This document shows, one piece after another, positions 1-7,992 of a stretch of DNA of 11,623 nucleotides. The notes under the pieces were generated by a model that was not told where the DNA came from, made no database searches, and saw only the letters and a list, made by a program, of their open reading frames with translations. The stretch lies in NCBI GenBank assembly GCA_046294625.1, contig JBKBKN010000041.1:1-11623 (forward strand), given 5' to 3'. Source of the stretch: JBKBKN01 sp046294625. Lineage in GTDB: Bacteria; Bacteroidota; Bacteroidia; M30B66. How positions within the stretch are numbered: position 1 is the stretch's first letter; the number at the start of each line of letters is the position of its first letter. The translations under genes and the position numbers were made by a program.

Positions 1-1059
1 ATCTAAAAAATCAAAATTCTGCGTTTCGTCAGCATTAAATTTATTAGTGCTGTAATTCTGCATCATCATGATCTTGCTTCGATTGTTGAGCTTGTAGGTG
101 ATATTCACACGACCGCTCTGACCTGCCCGCGTTGTTAAACTAAGATTATCTAAGTCTATAAAACCGGTTACCGCATCGTTGAGCAAATTAGTTCTATTCG
201 AAAAACCATCGTTATCGTTCGATACGGTGTAGATATTGTAAGCCATGGTCACATTAAATCTGCCATCGCGCACATTCAGCAAGCCATTTAATGAGTATCG
301 GTCATTGGTGCCCACGCTCCCGGTAACAGATCCGTTGTATCCGGGTTTTAGATTTTTCTTTAACACAACATTCAAAATTCCTCCTGTGGCATCAGCTACA
401 TATTTGGCCGACGGATTAGTGATTACTTCGATTCGGTCGATATCTTCTGTCGGAATCTGATCGAGTGTAAATAAAGTTGGCCTGCCATCCACAAATATTA
501 TTGGACTACTATTGCGTAACTGAACGGAACCATCACTATTTACAGTAACACCTGGAATGCTTTTCATGGCATCAATAGCTGTACCTCCACGAGCACCTAA
601 GTCCTTTTCTACATTGTAAATTCTTCGATCTATTCCAAGTATTACAGCAGATTTTTCTCCTTCTATCACAACTTCATTGAGCACCTTCGCATTCACATTC
701 AAGCGGATATTTCCCATATCCACCGACATAGCTCCGGGCTTTAGCATCACGGTTTGTGTGAGCGGTTCAAATCCGATGAACTGGAATTTAACCTTTGCCG
801 GACCAAAAGGCAATTTTTCCACTTCAAAATCTCCGTTACCGCGAACCAAAGCACCGCCCAATATACTATCTCGCATATTGAATACCGAAACGGTTGCAAA
901 CTCAAGTGGCTTGCGAGTTTCAGCATCAATTACTTTACCATAAATTTTGGCGACGGAAGGCATCTTCCCTGCTCCGGGTTGAGCAACTAATTGAACACTA
1001 AAAATTAAGATGACGGAAATTGAAAAAACGAATGACCTCAGGCTGGTATATCTAATCAT
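1..1059 (-). CDS. TonB-dependent outer-membrane receptor, N-terminal 353 residues (partial, runs off left edge)
   Basis: Reading the minus strand from the ATG at 1059 gives 353 uninterrupted codons to the window edge, so the 3' end is missing. Visible in order: a signal peptide (residues 1 to about 26, hydrophobic core FVFSISVILIFSV, ending LVAQ); a carboxypeptidase-regulatory-like beta-sandwich (about 38-107, with GKVIDAETRKPLEFATVSV and a GNGDFEVEKLP turn); then a receptor plug (about 125-235) with AIDAMKSIPGVTV, IIFVDGRP, IDRIEVITNPSAKY and GGILNVVLKK. The start of the beta-barrel follows. This order matches the Bacteroidota 'outer membrane beta-barrel' TonB-dependent receptors that import large ligands through the outer membrane using TonB-ExbBD energy. 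No SusD-like partner is visible, and the barrel is mostly outside the window, so the substrate cannot be inferred. The ATG is the only in-frame ATG after an upstream in-frame TAG, and it has a Shine-Dalgarno-like sequence. Confidence 0.93.
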   Translation of the reverse strand, partial: MIRYTSLRSFVFSISVILIFSVQLVAQPGAGKMPSVAKIYGKVIDAETRKPLEFATVSVFNMRDSILGGALVRGNGDFEVEKLPFGPAKVKFQFIGFEPLTQTVMLKPGAMSVDMGNIRLNVNAKVLNEVVIEGEKSAVILGIDRRIYNVEKDLGARGGTAIDAMKSIPGVTVNSDGSVQLRNSSPIIFVDGRPTLFTLDQIPTEDIDRIEVITNPSAKYVADATGGILNVVLKKNLKPGYNGSVTGSVGTNDRYSLNGLLNVRDGRFNVTMAYNIYTVSNDNDGFSNRTNLLNDAVTGFIDLDNLSLTTRAGQSGRVNITYKLNNRSKIMMMQNYSTNKFNADETQNFDFLD

Positions 1060-1070
1060 TAAATGAATAA

Positions 1071-1077
1071 CTCCTTT
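1071..1077 (-). promoter_or_regulatory. Shine-Dalgarno-like site of the TonB-dependent receptor
   Basis: On the minus strand AAAGGAG lies 11 bases before the ATG at 1059. It is a good match to the anti-Shine-Dalgarno complement and supports that start, although Bacteroidota generally depend little on this motif and the spacing is on the long side. Confidence 0.4.
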
Positions 1078-1088
1078 GAAACAGACAG

Positions 1089-1096
1089 CAAAGTAA
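1089..1096 (-). promoter_or_regulatory. candidate -7 promoter element before the TonB-dependent receptor
   Basis: The minus strand reads TTACTTTG, one mismatch from the Bacteroidota -7 consensus TAnnTTTG, about 30 bases before the receptor start. I see no convincing TTG at the -33 position, so this is a weak prediction. If real, the receptor could be transcribed separately from the T9SS-protein gene that lies 103 bases upstream on the same strand. Confidence 0.22.
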
Positions 1097-1162
1097 ATTG
1101 TTTCTCGCTAACCGATGATCGATTTTCCGAATAAAGATTAATCAAGGATTTTTCTGGTCCTT

Positions 1163-1831
1163 TTATTCCTTAAAAAAGCGGCGGAATGTTTCAAATTTAG
1201 CTTGATTTGAAACAATGCGAATGATATATGCGCCTGGAACCAAGTCCTGGACATTTATTCCGTTTTCGCTATATGCGCCACTCTTTATCAGCTTGCCATC
1301 CATTGAATATATTTCGAAATTCATGGAGAAATGGTCTGATGAATAAATGTGGAGTGTTTCCTTACTGGGATTAGGGTAAACGCGTATACTGTTTTCCTCA
1401 TTATCCATTCCACCTGTTACACTAACTTCATCGATAAATATTTCTCTTACGATCACCGAACTGTCGCCCGGCTGGCCTACCATACTCGGCCAAATAACTA
1501 CCGTGTTACCACCGGTTCTGAAATATTGCTCGCTTAGCGGAAAACTGAAGGTAAAAACCCGCGATTGGTTAGGGGCAAAGAACTGAAGTTGTAAAAATTC
1601 AGCAAACTCATAAATACCTAATTCAGGATGTGTTTGATTTAAAAGATAGAACTTCAGATTGCCGGTTCGCGATGATGCTTGCTCATTTCTAACCACCGCC
1701 TCAATCTGCACCGTTTGATTCAAAAAGCCCTGAGAAGGGAAGCTAATCGTATCAATCAGCAATTGAGCCTGGGTTATAGATGCACATGTAAGTGTTATGA
1801 TTAATGATAAAATAATACGGGTGATCTTCAT
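1163..1831 (-). CDS. small secreted protein with T9SS type A C-terminal sorting domain
   Basis: A 222-residue protein with a clear signal peptide (residues 1 to about 23, lipophilic IILSLIITLTCASIT, ending QAQ). Residues about 24-140 form one beta-rich segment resembling an Ig-like/CARDB-type adhesion module (pattern GFLNQTVQIEAVVRNEQ...GNLKFYLL). I cannot assign this part to a family with certainty. Residues about 150-222 are a type IX secretion sorting domain: VYPNPSKETLHI, then FEIYSMDGKLIKSG, GINVQDLVPGAYIIRI and the basic/aromatic tail FRRFFKE. By family knowledge such proteins cross the inner membrane by Sec and the outer membrane by the Por/T9SS machinery, and are then released or anchored at the cell surface. 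There is no catalytic motif, so a structural or binding role is likelier than an enzymatic one. It lies upstream of, and on the same strand as, the TonB receptor, with a 103-base gap. Confidence 0.85.
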   Translation of the reverse strand: MKITRIILSLIITLTCASITQAQLLIDTISFPSQGFLNQTVQIEAVVRNEQASSRTGNLKFYLLNQTHPELGIYEFAEFLQLQFFAPNQSRVFTFSFPLSEQYFRTGGNTVVIWPSMVGQPGDSSVIVREIFIDEVSVTGGMDNEENSIRVYPNPSKETLHIYSSDHFSMNFEIYSMDGKLIKSGAYSENGINVQDLVPGAYIIRIVSNQAKFETFRRFFKE

Positions 1832-1858
1832 TGTATTCGTTAGTCAAATAATGCAAAA

Positions 1859-1866
1859 CAAAAATA
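1859..1866 (-). promoter_or_regulatory. candidate -7 promoter element of the T9SS-protein gene
   Basis: The minus strand reads TATTTTTG, an exact match to the Bacteroidota -7 pattern TAnnTTTG, ending 27 bases before the ATG at 1831. The -33 side is poor: only a TTTC (1887-1890) lies 20 bases upstream. That -33 region would overlap the core of the divergent promoter for the gene starting at 1930. Confidence 0.33.
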
Positions 1867-1872
1867 GGATGA

Positions 1873-1901
1873 TTGAAAATCACATTGAAAGTATTATTTT
1901 G
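1873..1901 (+). promoter_or_regulatory. candidate promoter (-33 TTG / -7 TTATTTTG) of the helical protein-cysteine desulfurase pair
   Basis: TTG at 1873-1875 and TTATTTTG at 1894-1901 are separated by 18 bases. This is close to the Bacteroidota arrangement of TTG, about 17-20 bases, then TAnnTTTG, with one mismatch in the -7 box. Transcription would begin near 1908, leaving a leader of about 22 bases before the ATG at 1930. Elements of this kind occur by chance in AT-rich DNA, so this is inference from position and pattern. Confidence 0.33.
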
Positions 1902-1929
1902 AATAACTTACGCACTCAAAACTATAAAA

Positions 1930-3387
1930 ATGGATACGATTCAAAGTTTTGTTCAAGTACTAAACAAAGAAGAAATTCGATTTTTTAAAATCTTTTCCTA
2001 CAGGCAAACAACTAATTCTGACAGAAAAGACTTTGCGTTGTTAGACTGGTTTCGAAAACGAAAAGAACATGAGCATGAAGAGGAGTTCATTGCTAAAAAT
2101 TACGGACTTGACAATAAAAATGCCTATTATCGATTGAAAAATCGTTTGCTTGAAGAGCTCAGTCATTCGTTGGTCATCCAACATCACGACAAGGAAGAAC
2201 TACTTAAACTTTTGAACCTAATCGGTCTAGTGAGAATTTTTTTCAGAAAACAAGCTTATCGACTAGCCCTCCACTACTTAAAAAAAGCCGAAAAGCGAGC
2301 ACACCATCTGGAACAATTCGAATTGCTAGATTTCATTTATGCGGAGTATATCAAACTTTCGCATGAGCTACTGGAAATTAACCCAGCCGAAATCATTGAC
2401 AAACGAAAAGATAACAGCAGAAAACTAAATCAGATCCGCGAAATGGACGATTTATTGGCCTTGCTGAGCTATCAACTTAAAGTTTCTCAAAATTTCAATG
2501 TCGCCGCTAATGTCTTGATGAAAGAGATTGAATTAATCGTTGAAAAACAGGAAAACTCAGAAGATCTTCGAAAGAGCAGCAAGTTTCAAATCAAGTTGTA
2601 TGGACTTGTTAGCCAGATGTATCTGCAAAAGCACGACTACAAAAATCTTGAAGCGTTCACTGAAAAAACCTATCAAACTTTCATTTCTGATGGTATCTTC
2701 AACAAGGAAAATCATGACACAAAACTGCAGATGATCACCTACATAAGCAATGCTGCTTTTAAAAATAAAAACATAGTAAAATCACTGAAATATGCCGAAT
2801 TACTGCGGCTTTCGATGGATGAGTACGATGGTGTATTGAAGTCAAAATATGAAGTTTTCTATGTGAATGCCTTGGTAAATAACTACATGTTGAGCAATAT
2901 AGAAAAGGCGATTGGACTGCTTGAAAACCTTTTGAATGAGAAGAAATTTGCCCAACTTCCCTTCTATGAATTGTTCCTGCAAATCAATTTGGCGACTTGC
3001 TACTTTGAAAAGAAACTTTTTCAAAAAGCATCGAGGCAAATCACCCGCACCATGATTGCCGACGCATTTAAAAATGCAGATCCGCAATTGCAATTAAAAG
3101 TGAACATGGCCGAACTCATTATTCGCAGCGAATTGCAGGACTATGAATTTCTGTTGCATCGAATTGAGCAGGTGAGAAAAACCTTCAAATCAATTTTGCC
3201 CGATTTACCTAAAGAAAAGACCCTGCTTGAATTGTTGTGGCAAAGCGGCAAGAACGGTAGTGGTCCGGAACATAGCAGAACAAAAAACATAGCACTTAAC
3301 TTTGTAAATCAGTATGCCGCTGAAGACCAGGAAAATGAATTGATTCGATATACCGATTGGTTGAGAGAAAAACTAAAATTACAATGA
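1930..3387 (+). CDS. conserved-type all-helical (TPR-like) protein of unknown function, coupled to cysteine desulfurase
   Basis: 485 residues with no signal peptide and no membrane segment, so probably cytoplasmic. The sequence is almost entirely predicted helix and rich in Lys, Glu and Leu. The N-terminal part (about 1-90) has the pattern VLNKEEIRFFKIFS followed by KNAYYRLKNRLLEELSHSL, a small helical module I associate with uncharacterised Bacteroidota proteins of about 500 residues. From about 100 onward there are repeated paired helices such as AYRLALHYLKKAEKRAHHLE and FYELFLQINLATCYFEKKLF, which look like degenerate tetratricopeptide repeats, i.e. a protein-binding scaffold. I see no catalytic motif. 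The stop TGA (3385-3387) overlaps the ATG (3384-3386) of the cysteine desulfurase, so the two are very likely co-transcribed and translationally coupled. The function is unknown; a role in sulfur transfer or Fe-S assembly is only a context-based guess. Confidence 0.85.
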   Translation: MDTIQSFVQVLNKEEIRFFKIFSYRQTTNSDRKDFALLDWFRKRKEHEHEEEFIAKNYGLDNKNAYYRLKNRLLEELSHSLVIQHHDKEELLKLLNLIGLVRIFFRKQAYRLALHYLKKAEKRAHHLEQFELLDFIYAEYIKLSHELLEINPAEIIDKRKDNSRKLNQIREMDDLLALLSYQLKVSQNFNVAANVLMKEIELIVEKQENSEDLRKSSKFQIKLYGLVSQMYLQKHDYKNLEAFTEKTYQTFISDGIFNKENHDTKLQMITYISNAAFKNKNIVKSLKYAELLRLSMDEYDGVLKSKYEVFYVNALVNNYMLSNIEKAIGLLENLLNEKKFAQLPFYELFLQINLATCYFEKKLFQKASRQITRTMIADAFKNADPQLQLKVNMAELIIRSELQDYEFLLHRIEQVRKTFKSILPDLPKEKTLLELLWQSGKNGSGPEHSRTKNIALNFVNQYAAEDQENELIRYTDWLREKLKLQ

Positions 3388-4499
3388 TCTACTTCGACAA
3401 TAATGCTACCACACCGATCAGCGCGAAAGTTTTAGAGCGCATGATGCCATGTTTTACTTTTTACTATGGAAATGCATCTAGCAAAACGCATGCTGCCGGT
3501 TGGCAAGCTGATGAATTAGTGAAAATTTCCAGAGCTCAAGTTGCAAATGCTATTGGTGCTGATGATCAGGAAATCATCTTTACATCAGGCGCAACAGAAA
3601 GCATTATGCTTGCTTTGGAAATTATTTCAGAGAATTATGCATCGAAAGGAAAACATATCATAAGCTGTGTTACAGAGCATAAAGCAATGCTCGATGGATT
3701 GCTGAAACTGGAAAAGAAGGGATTTGAAATCAACCTATTGCCTGTAAATAGTGATGGAAACATCGATATCGAAGCACTTGAATCTGCTATAAGACCGGAT
3801 ACCATAGCCGTTTGTCTGATGCATGCCAACAATGAGACCGGGCTCATACATCCTGTCGAAAAAATCGGTCAGATCTGCGAAAAGTACCAAACTCTCTTCA
3901 TCTCTGATTGCACACAGACAGCAGGTAAAATATCAGTTGAAGTGAAAACTATGAAAATGGCTATGGCCTGCTTCTCTGCTCACAAATTTCATGGACCTAA
4001 AGGAATAGGGGCACTTTTTATCAGCCGAAAGTATCCACGAGTAACTGTTAACCGATCAAAAACAGTGGGAGGACATGAATCTGGCCTAAGATCAGGTACG
4101 CTGAATGTTCCGGGAATTGTAGGAATGGGGGCGGCCTTGAATGAATATCATGAACAAGCCATAAAAAGGATGAATACATTGTTGGATATGAGAGACTACT
4201 TTGAAACAGAAATCAAAAACAATTTCAATGTTAAAATACATTGCGAAAACGTGAACAGGCTACCCAACACGAGTAATATCTGCTTTAGAGACTTCGACCA
4301 TGCTACGCTCATCAAAAAACTACCTGAGATAGCTTTTTCTACCGGTTCTGCCTGCTCTAGCAGCAGCAATAAACCTAGTCATGTGCTCATAGCTATGAAT
4401 GCCATTGCAAGCAACACTGTCCGATTCAGTTTTGGTTCTCAAAATACGCTGGAAGAAGTGAAATCAGCAATTGAATATATGAAAATAAAATTGCAATAA
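3384..4499 (+). CDS. PLP-dependent cysteine desulfurase (IscS/NifS-like, class V aminotransferase family)
   Basis: 371 residues, a normal length for this family, which takes sulfur from L-cysteine as an enzyme persulfide, releases alanine, and supplies Fe-S clusters and tRNA thiolation. Visible residues: N-terminal YFDNNATTPIS; TSGATES (phosphate-binding loop of PLP); H99 in VTEHKAML (stacks on PLP); HANNETG; D175 and Q178 in SDCTQTAGK; the Schiff-base lysine K201 in SAHKFHGPKGIG; GGHESGLRSGT; and the catalytic C324 in STGSACSSSS. The arrangement fits group I (IscS/NifS) better than SufS. The ATG at 3384 is preferred to a TTG 27 bases upstream because the family begins at this point and it forms an ATGA overlap with the preceding gene. 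No IscU, IscA or ferredoxin gene is adjacent, so the acceptor is not shown by context. General-purpose desulfurase is the safe call. Confidence 0.96.
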   Translation: MIYFDNNATTPISAKVLERMMPCFTFYYGNASSKTHAAGWQADELVKISRAQVANAIGADDQEIIFTSGATESIMLALEIISENYASKGKHIISCVTEHKAMLDGLLKLEKKGFEINLLPVNSDGNIDIEALESAIRPDTIAVCLMHANNETGLIHPVEKIGQICEKYQTLFISDCTQTAGKISVEVKTMKMAMACFSAHKFHGPKGIGALFISRKYPRVTVNRSKTVGGHESGLRSGTLNVPGIVGMGAALNEYHEQAIKRMNTLLDMRDYFETEIKNNFNVKIHCENVNRLPNTSNICFRDFDHATLIKKLPEIAFSTGSACSSSSNKPSHVLIAMNAIASNTVRFSFGSQNTLEEVKSAIEYMKIKLQ

Positions 4500-4571
4500 T
4501 CGCCTTACAATCTGAGCACTAACCTAAAATCAAGCATAGATCGATTGGTCAAAGATGCATTCATTTTTGAA

Positions 4572-4676
4572 TTATTTTAACAACAATTTAATACCTAACT
4601 CATTAGATTTGAAAAACTTATCACGGTTTTTGCTGTATTCCAAATTGGAAGTTACAATGCGACTTGCTTCGGGCAT
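4572..4676 (-). other. short antisense frame, possible gene remnant or chance ORF
   Basis: In the 199-base gap between the desulfurase and the AsmA-like gene, the minus strand has an open frame whose first ATG is at 4676 and whose stop is TAA at 4572-4574. It encodes 34 residues starting MPEASRIVTSNLEYSKNRDK and ending LLLK. The frame stays open upstream of this ATG into the 5' end of the AsmA-like gene. The composition is balanced and protein-like, and after the TAA the same frame continues for 16 more codons, reading FKNECIFDQSIYA at its start. That is what a decayed C-terminal fragment would look like. I do not recognise a family, no ribosome site is obvious, and 34 codons can arise by chance. 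Treat it as unproven. Confidence 0.15.
4604..4611 (+). promoter_or_regulatory. candidate -7 promoter element of the AsmA-like gene
   Basis: TAGATTTG matches the Bacteroidota -7 pattern TAnnTTTG exactly and lies 87 bases before the ATG at 4699. No TTG is found at the expected -33 spacing. The 199-base gap after the desulfurase makes an independent promoter plausible, but this site rests on one short motif. Confidence 0.22.
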
Positions 4677-4698
4677 ATTCAAGTAGGTTAACTCATAT

Positions 4699-7600
4699 AT
4701 GAAAAGGCTTATGAATTTGAAAAAAATCGTAAAGTACACGACTATAAGCATCTTAAGTCTGCTTTTGCTTCTTGCTATTGTAATTGGCTCCGCTACAGCT
4801 TGGATCTATCACAATGAAGATAAGATTTATGCTTATTTGCTCCAAGAGCTCAACAAAAACCAAAAAGGTCACTTGGATATTAGCCGCATTGATATTTCAC
4901 CAATTGAGAACTTTCCCTATGTATCAATCGGTCTGCACGATGTCGTATTTTATGAAGACAAATCAAAATCAGGAGATCCTATTTATGAATTTGGTCATGT
5001 TTACACCGGGTTCGATATTGTTTCGATTGTGCAAGGAAACTACACCATTAAAAAGATTAAAATAAAAGATGGCCATGTGCGCTTGGTCATGGATGAAAAT
5101 GGAGAACTCAATCTGCTACGCGCCAAATCTGATGGAAAAGTAAGTGAAGACACGACCTCATCAGGCCCATTAAAGCTTGACTTGAAATCGTTCGTGATTA
5201 AAAACGTGAAAGTGGAAGAAACTAATCTTCAGAGCGACAAATTCATCGCCCTTCATATTAACAAGACAAAAACCAACTTCAGTAGCAAAGAAGAATACAT
5301 GCGCATCAAATTGAATAGTGACCTTGTGTTGGAAGCGTATCGATCGGGCAAAACCACTTATTTCAAAGACAAAGCTTTTAAACTCAAAACAGCATTGAAA
5401 TATTATAATGAAACGGAAATACTAACCATAGCGGAAGGCAACCTTTTTGTTGAGCAAGGTAGTCTAGATCTGACCGGGGAGATTGACTTCAAAAATGACC
5501 TTGACATCAATATTGACATTTCAGGGAAGAAAAAGAACTTTGACCTTTTCATCTCCTTTGCCCCTGAAGAAGTGTATCAGAGCCTGATTCGATTTAAAAA
5601 CAAAGGAGATATCTTTTTTAAGGGAAAAATTGCCGGGCCATGTCTGAAAGGAAGCCCTGCGGTGGATATTACTCTGGGCTGTGAAAATACCTTTTTCTAT
5701 CACAAAGACAATTCCAAAGCCCTTCGCGATCTTACTTTTAATGGAAGATTTCATACCGGAGCAGAAAATTCATTAGAAACATCTGAATTCATTCTTAATA
5801 ACCTATATGGCGTGCCTGAGTCGGGCATGTTTAAAGGCACCTTCAAGGTGGTGAATTTTATTAATCCCATGATCTCGTTTGATTTCAAAGCAGATATTGA
5901 CATTGCAAACTTCAAAGCTTTTTACAATGCTGACTGGTTTGAAGAAGGTGGCGGCAGGGTGAAGGTGGACATTCATATTGATGAATTCGTGGGACAAGAC
6001 AGTATCGTGCATATCGCGAGCCAACTCGAAGATGGCAGCAAAAGCAGGATTGTGTTTGAAAATGCTTGGATCAAGACCTCTAAATATCCAAACAAGATTG
6101 AAAACCTTAACGGTAAAATTGAATTCAACGGCGACAATCTCGATATCACCAATCTGAAAGTGAAAGTGGCGAATAGCGACTTAAGCTTAAGCGCAGCGCT
6201 TAAAAATATTAATTGTCTGATGCACAAATATGATGCGCCGCTCGAACTCAATGTGCATGCAGAGAGTAAAAAAATAGACGTCGCGAAATTGCTCCCACCC
6301 GACATGCGGAATGAAGACTCAACATGGAAAACAGAGGTGATTCACGACCTTGTGGTCGATCTTGATTTTTATTCTAACGTAAATGCATTAGACAGTTTTA
6401 AACTCTTGCCTAAATTACAAACGAATATCCGCAACTTTAAAGCAAGACTTGAAGGATTTGAGCAAGTTATTCATCAAATCTCCGGGGTGATTTATTCCGA
6501 TGATAAAAAATTGAAACTGGAGAATTTCATTGCCAGAGTTGGAGACAATGATTTAAAAGCTGAGTTAATGATTGAAAACCCTTATCGATTCAAAGTAAAA
6601 AGCGATGGAAGGGTTTATTATGCTGCCGACCTACAATCGGATTTGATTGATTTCAAAAAGCTGCTCACCTATCGTGGCAAACCCTTATTGGACAAAGAAA
6701 CAGATGAAGCGCTTGGAAAAGAACTAGTTCAAAATCTGCGATTCAAAGGCAATGGTTTCATCTATCCATCCACCTTTTCAGCATTAGGATTCAGGAGCGA
6801 TTTGAAGATTGAAGAGTTTACCGTAAGGCTAAATGATCTGCCCAAAATTGCCAATACCAGAGGTCGATTGAGAACAGACTCTTCCGGCTGTTTGTATTTC
6901 GATGAGTTTGCCTTCACCTTAGGCAAAAGTGACTTTAAAGCCAATCTTGCCTTCAATCACTTACTCGATAATCAGAAAAACAGACGTTACATCAAGGGCA
7001 ATGTGGGTGGAAGTCTTTGGGATTTGAATGAACTCATGAGTATTAATCAAACCAACCATGCAGCCCAAGCTGAAAACCCTGCTTACAATAATTTAAAAAA
7101 CGATAGTGCATCAAAATATGAAGCTGAGTTCAATATCTTCTCCATTCCTTTCCCAGTGGCCGATTTCCATTTCAATATCGACAAGTTTATACATCAAAAA
7201 TACCAACTAGAAAAGCTGAAGGGACATATCAGAGCCAACCGCGATCATCAGCTGTTTGTCGACACTTTACATTTCAGAGCTGCAGGTGGCGCCATAGGCA
7301 TAAAAGGTTATTTGAACGGGAAAAACCCCAACGATCTCTACATGTCAGGCAAATTTTCAATGAAAGATGTGGACCTGGACAAAATCATGTTTAAGATGGA
7401 TAACTTCGGTCAGGAATATGTTGTAAACGACAATCTTCATGGCAGAATAGATGCAGTGATTGATGCCAAAGTAAAACTATACCCCGATCTCACACCGAAA
7501 CTCAACCATACTGACGCAAAAATTGCTATGACCGTCAGAGAAGGAAGGATAGAGAATTTTGGGCCGATGCAGGCTTTGAGTGCTTTCATGGGCGACAGAA

Positions 7601-7992
7601 ACTTAAACAATGTCAGATTTGCCGAACTTGAAAATACATTGGAATACAAAAATGGTATGCTCATTATTCCGCGAATGAAGATAGCATCAACATTAGGGTA
7701 TTTCTACGTCACCGGCCGGCAACATCTGGATAATTCTATGAATTATGAAGTGCAAGTACCCTTGAGCTTAATCAGAAATGCAGGTTGGAACATGGTTCGC
7801 AGCAAGCTTTTGGGTTCAAAGCGAAAGCCTAGGCAGAATGAATTGGCAGAATTAGACGAAGAAATTATCACATCTCAGAGTGGGCTCATCAGGCGATATA
7901 TCTCTTTCAATATATCCGGTACAGCCGACAATTTCGATGTAAGTCTGGGCAGAAACCGCAAACTTAGAGACGAAACAGCATCGGCTAATTAA
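4699..7992 (+). CDS. AsmA-family protein (inner-membrane anchored, large periplasmic beta-rich bridge-like protein)
   Basis: 1097 residues. The N-terminus is short and basic, followed by one strong membrane helix (about 14-36, ISILSLLLLLAIVIGSATA). An AsmA N-terminal region follows, with the typical GHLDISRIDISPIENFPYVS and IKIKDGHVRLVMDENGELNL. The long middle is beta-rich and repetitive, with many lines of the type 'GxLxFxxDNLDITNLKVKVANSDLSLSA'. Residues about 945-1035 match the AsmA-like C-terminal region (MTVREGRIENFGPMQ, then the ELENTLEYKNGMLIIPRMKI stretch and VPLSLIRNA). Related AsmA/TamB/YhdP proteins form grooved beta structures that span the periplasm and are linked to phospholipid transport and outer-membrane homeostasis; that role here is by family. 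An in-frame ATG also occurs at codon 5, but the first keeps a similar N-terminus. The stop overlaps that of the convergent small membrane-protein gene by 8 bases. Confidence 0.93.
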   Translation: MKRLMNLKKIVKYTTISILSLLLLLAIVIGSATAWIYHNEDKIYAYLLQELNKNQKGHLDISRIDISPIENFPYVSIGLHDVVFYEDKSKSGDPIYEFGHVYTGFDIVSIVQGNYTIKKIKIKDGHVRLVMDENGELNLLRAKSDGKVSEDTTSSGPLKLDLKSFVIKNVKVEETNLQSDKFIALHINKTKTNFSSKEEYMRIKLNSDLVLEAYRSGKTTYFKDKAFKLKTALKYYNETEILTIAEGNLFVEQGSLDLTGEIDFKNDLDINIDISGKKKNFDLFISFAPEEVYQSLIRFKNKGDIFFKGKIAGPCLKGSPAVDITLGCENTFFYHKDNSKALRDLTFNGRFHTGAENSLETSEFILNNLYGVPESGMFKGTFKVVNFINPMISFDFKADIDIANFKAFYNADWFEEGGGRVKVDIHIDEFVGQDSIVHIASQLEDGSKSRIVFENAWIKTSKYPNKIENLNGKIEFNGDNLDITNLKVKVANSDLSLSAALKNINCLMHKYDAPLELNVHAESKKIDVAKLLPPDMRNEDSTWKTEVIHDLVVDLDFYSNVNALDSFKLLPKLQTNIRNFKARLEGFEQVIHQISGVIYSDDKKLKLENFIARVGDNDLKAELMIENPYRFKVKSDGRVYYAADLQSDLIDFKKLLTYRGKPLLDKETDEALGKELVQNLRFKGNGFIYPSTFSALGFRSDLKIEEFTVRLNDLPKIANTRGRLRTDSSGCLYFDEFAFTLGKSDFKANLAFNHLLDNQKNRRYIKGNVGGSLWDLNELMSINQTNHAAQAENPAYNNLKNDSASKYEAEFNIFSIPFPVADFHFNIDKFIHQKYQLEKLKGHIRANRDHQLFVDTLHFRAAGGAIGIKGYLNGKNPNDLYMSGKFSMKDVDLDKIMFKMDNFGQEYVVNDNLHGRIDAVIDAKVKLYPDLTPKLNHTDAKIAMTVREGRIENFGPMQALSAFMGDRNLNNVRFAELENTLEYKNGMLIIPRMKIASTLGYFYVTGRQHLDNSMNYEVQVPLSLIRNAGWNMVRSKLLGSKRKPRQNELAELDEEIITSQSGLIRRYISFNISGTADNFDVSLGRNRKLRDETASAN

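Noticed and set aside
754..990. 78-codon plus-strand frame opposite the TonB-dependent receptor
   Set aside because: The minus strand here encodes a clear carboxypeptidase-regulatory-like domain and plug. The plus-strand peptide has no family-like features.
1140..1162. Possible terminator hairpin after the T9SS-protein gene (AAGGA/TCCTT on the minus strand)
   Set aside because: The stem is only five base pairs with a nine-base loop and no following T-run, so it is too weak to call.
3357..3383. Upstream TTG start extending the cysteine desulfurase by nine residues
   Set aside because: The family N-terminus (IYFDNNATTP) begins right after the ATG at 3384, and that ATG forms a typical ATGA overlap with the preceding gene. 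The extra residues only read the preceding gene in another frame.
5973..6305. 110-codon open frame on the minus strand inside the AsmA-like gene
   Set aside because: It lies wholly opposite a long, well-supported coding frame, has no recognisable motif or start context, and its Leu/Ser-rich composition is what antisense reading of a Lys/Glu/Asp-rich gene produces.
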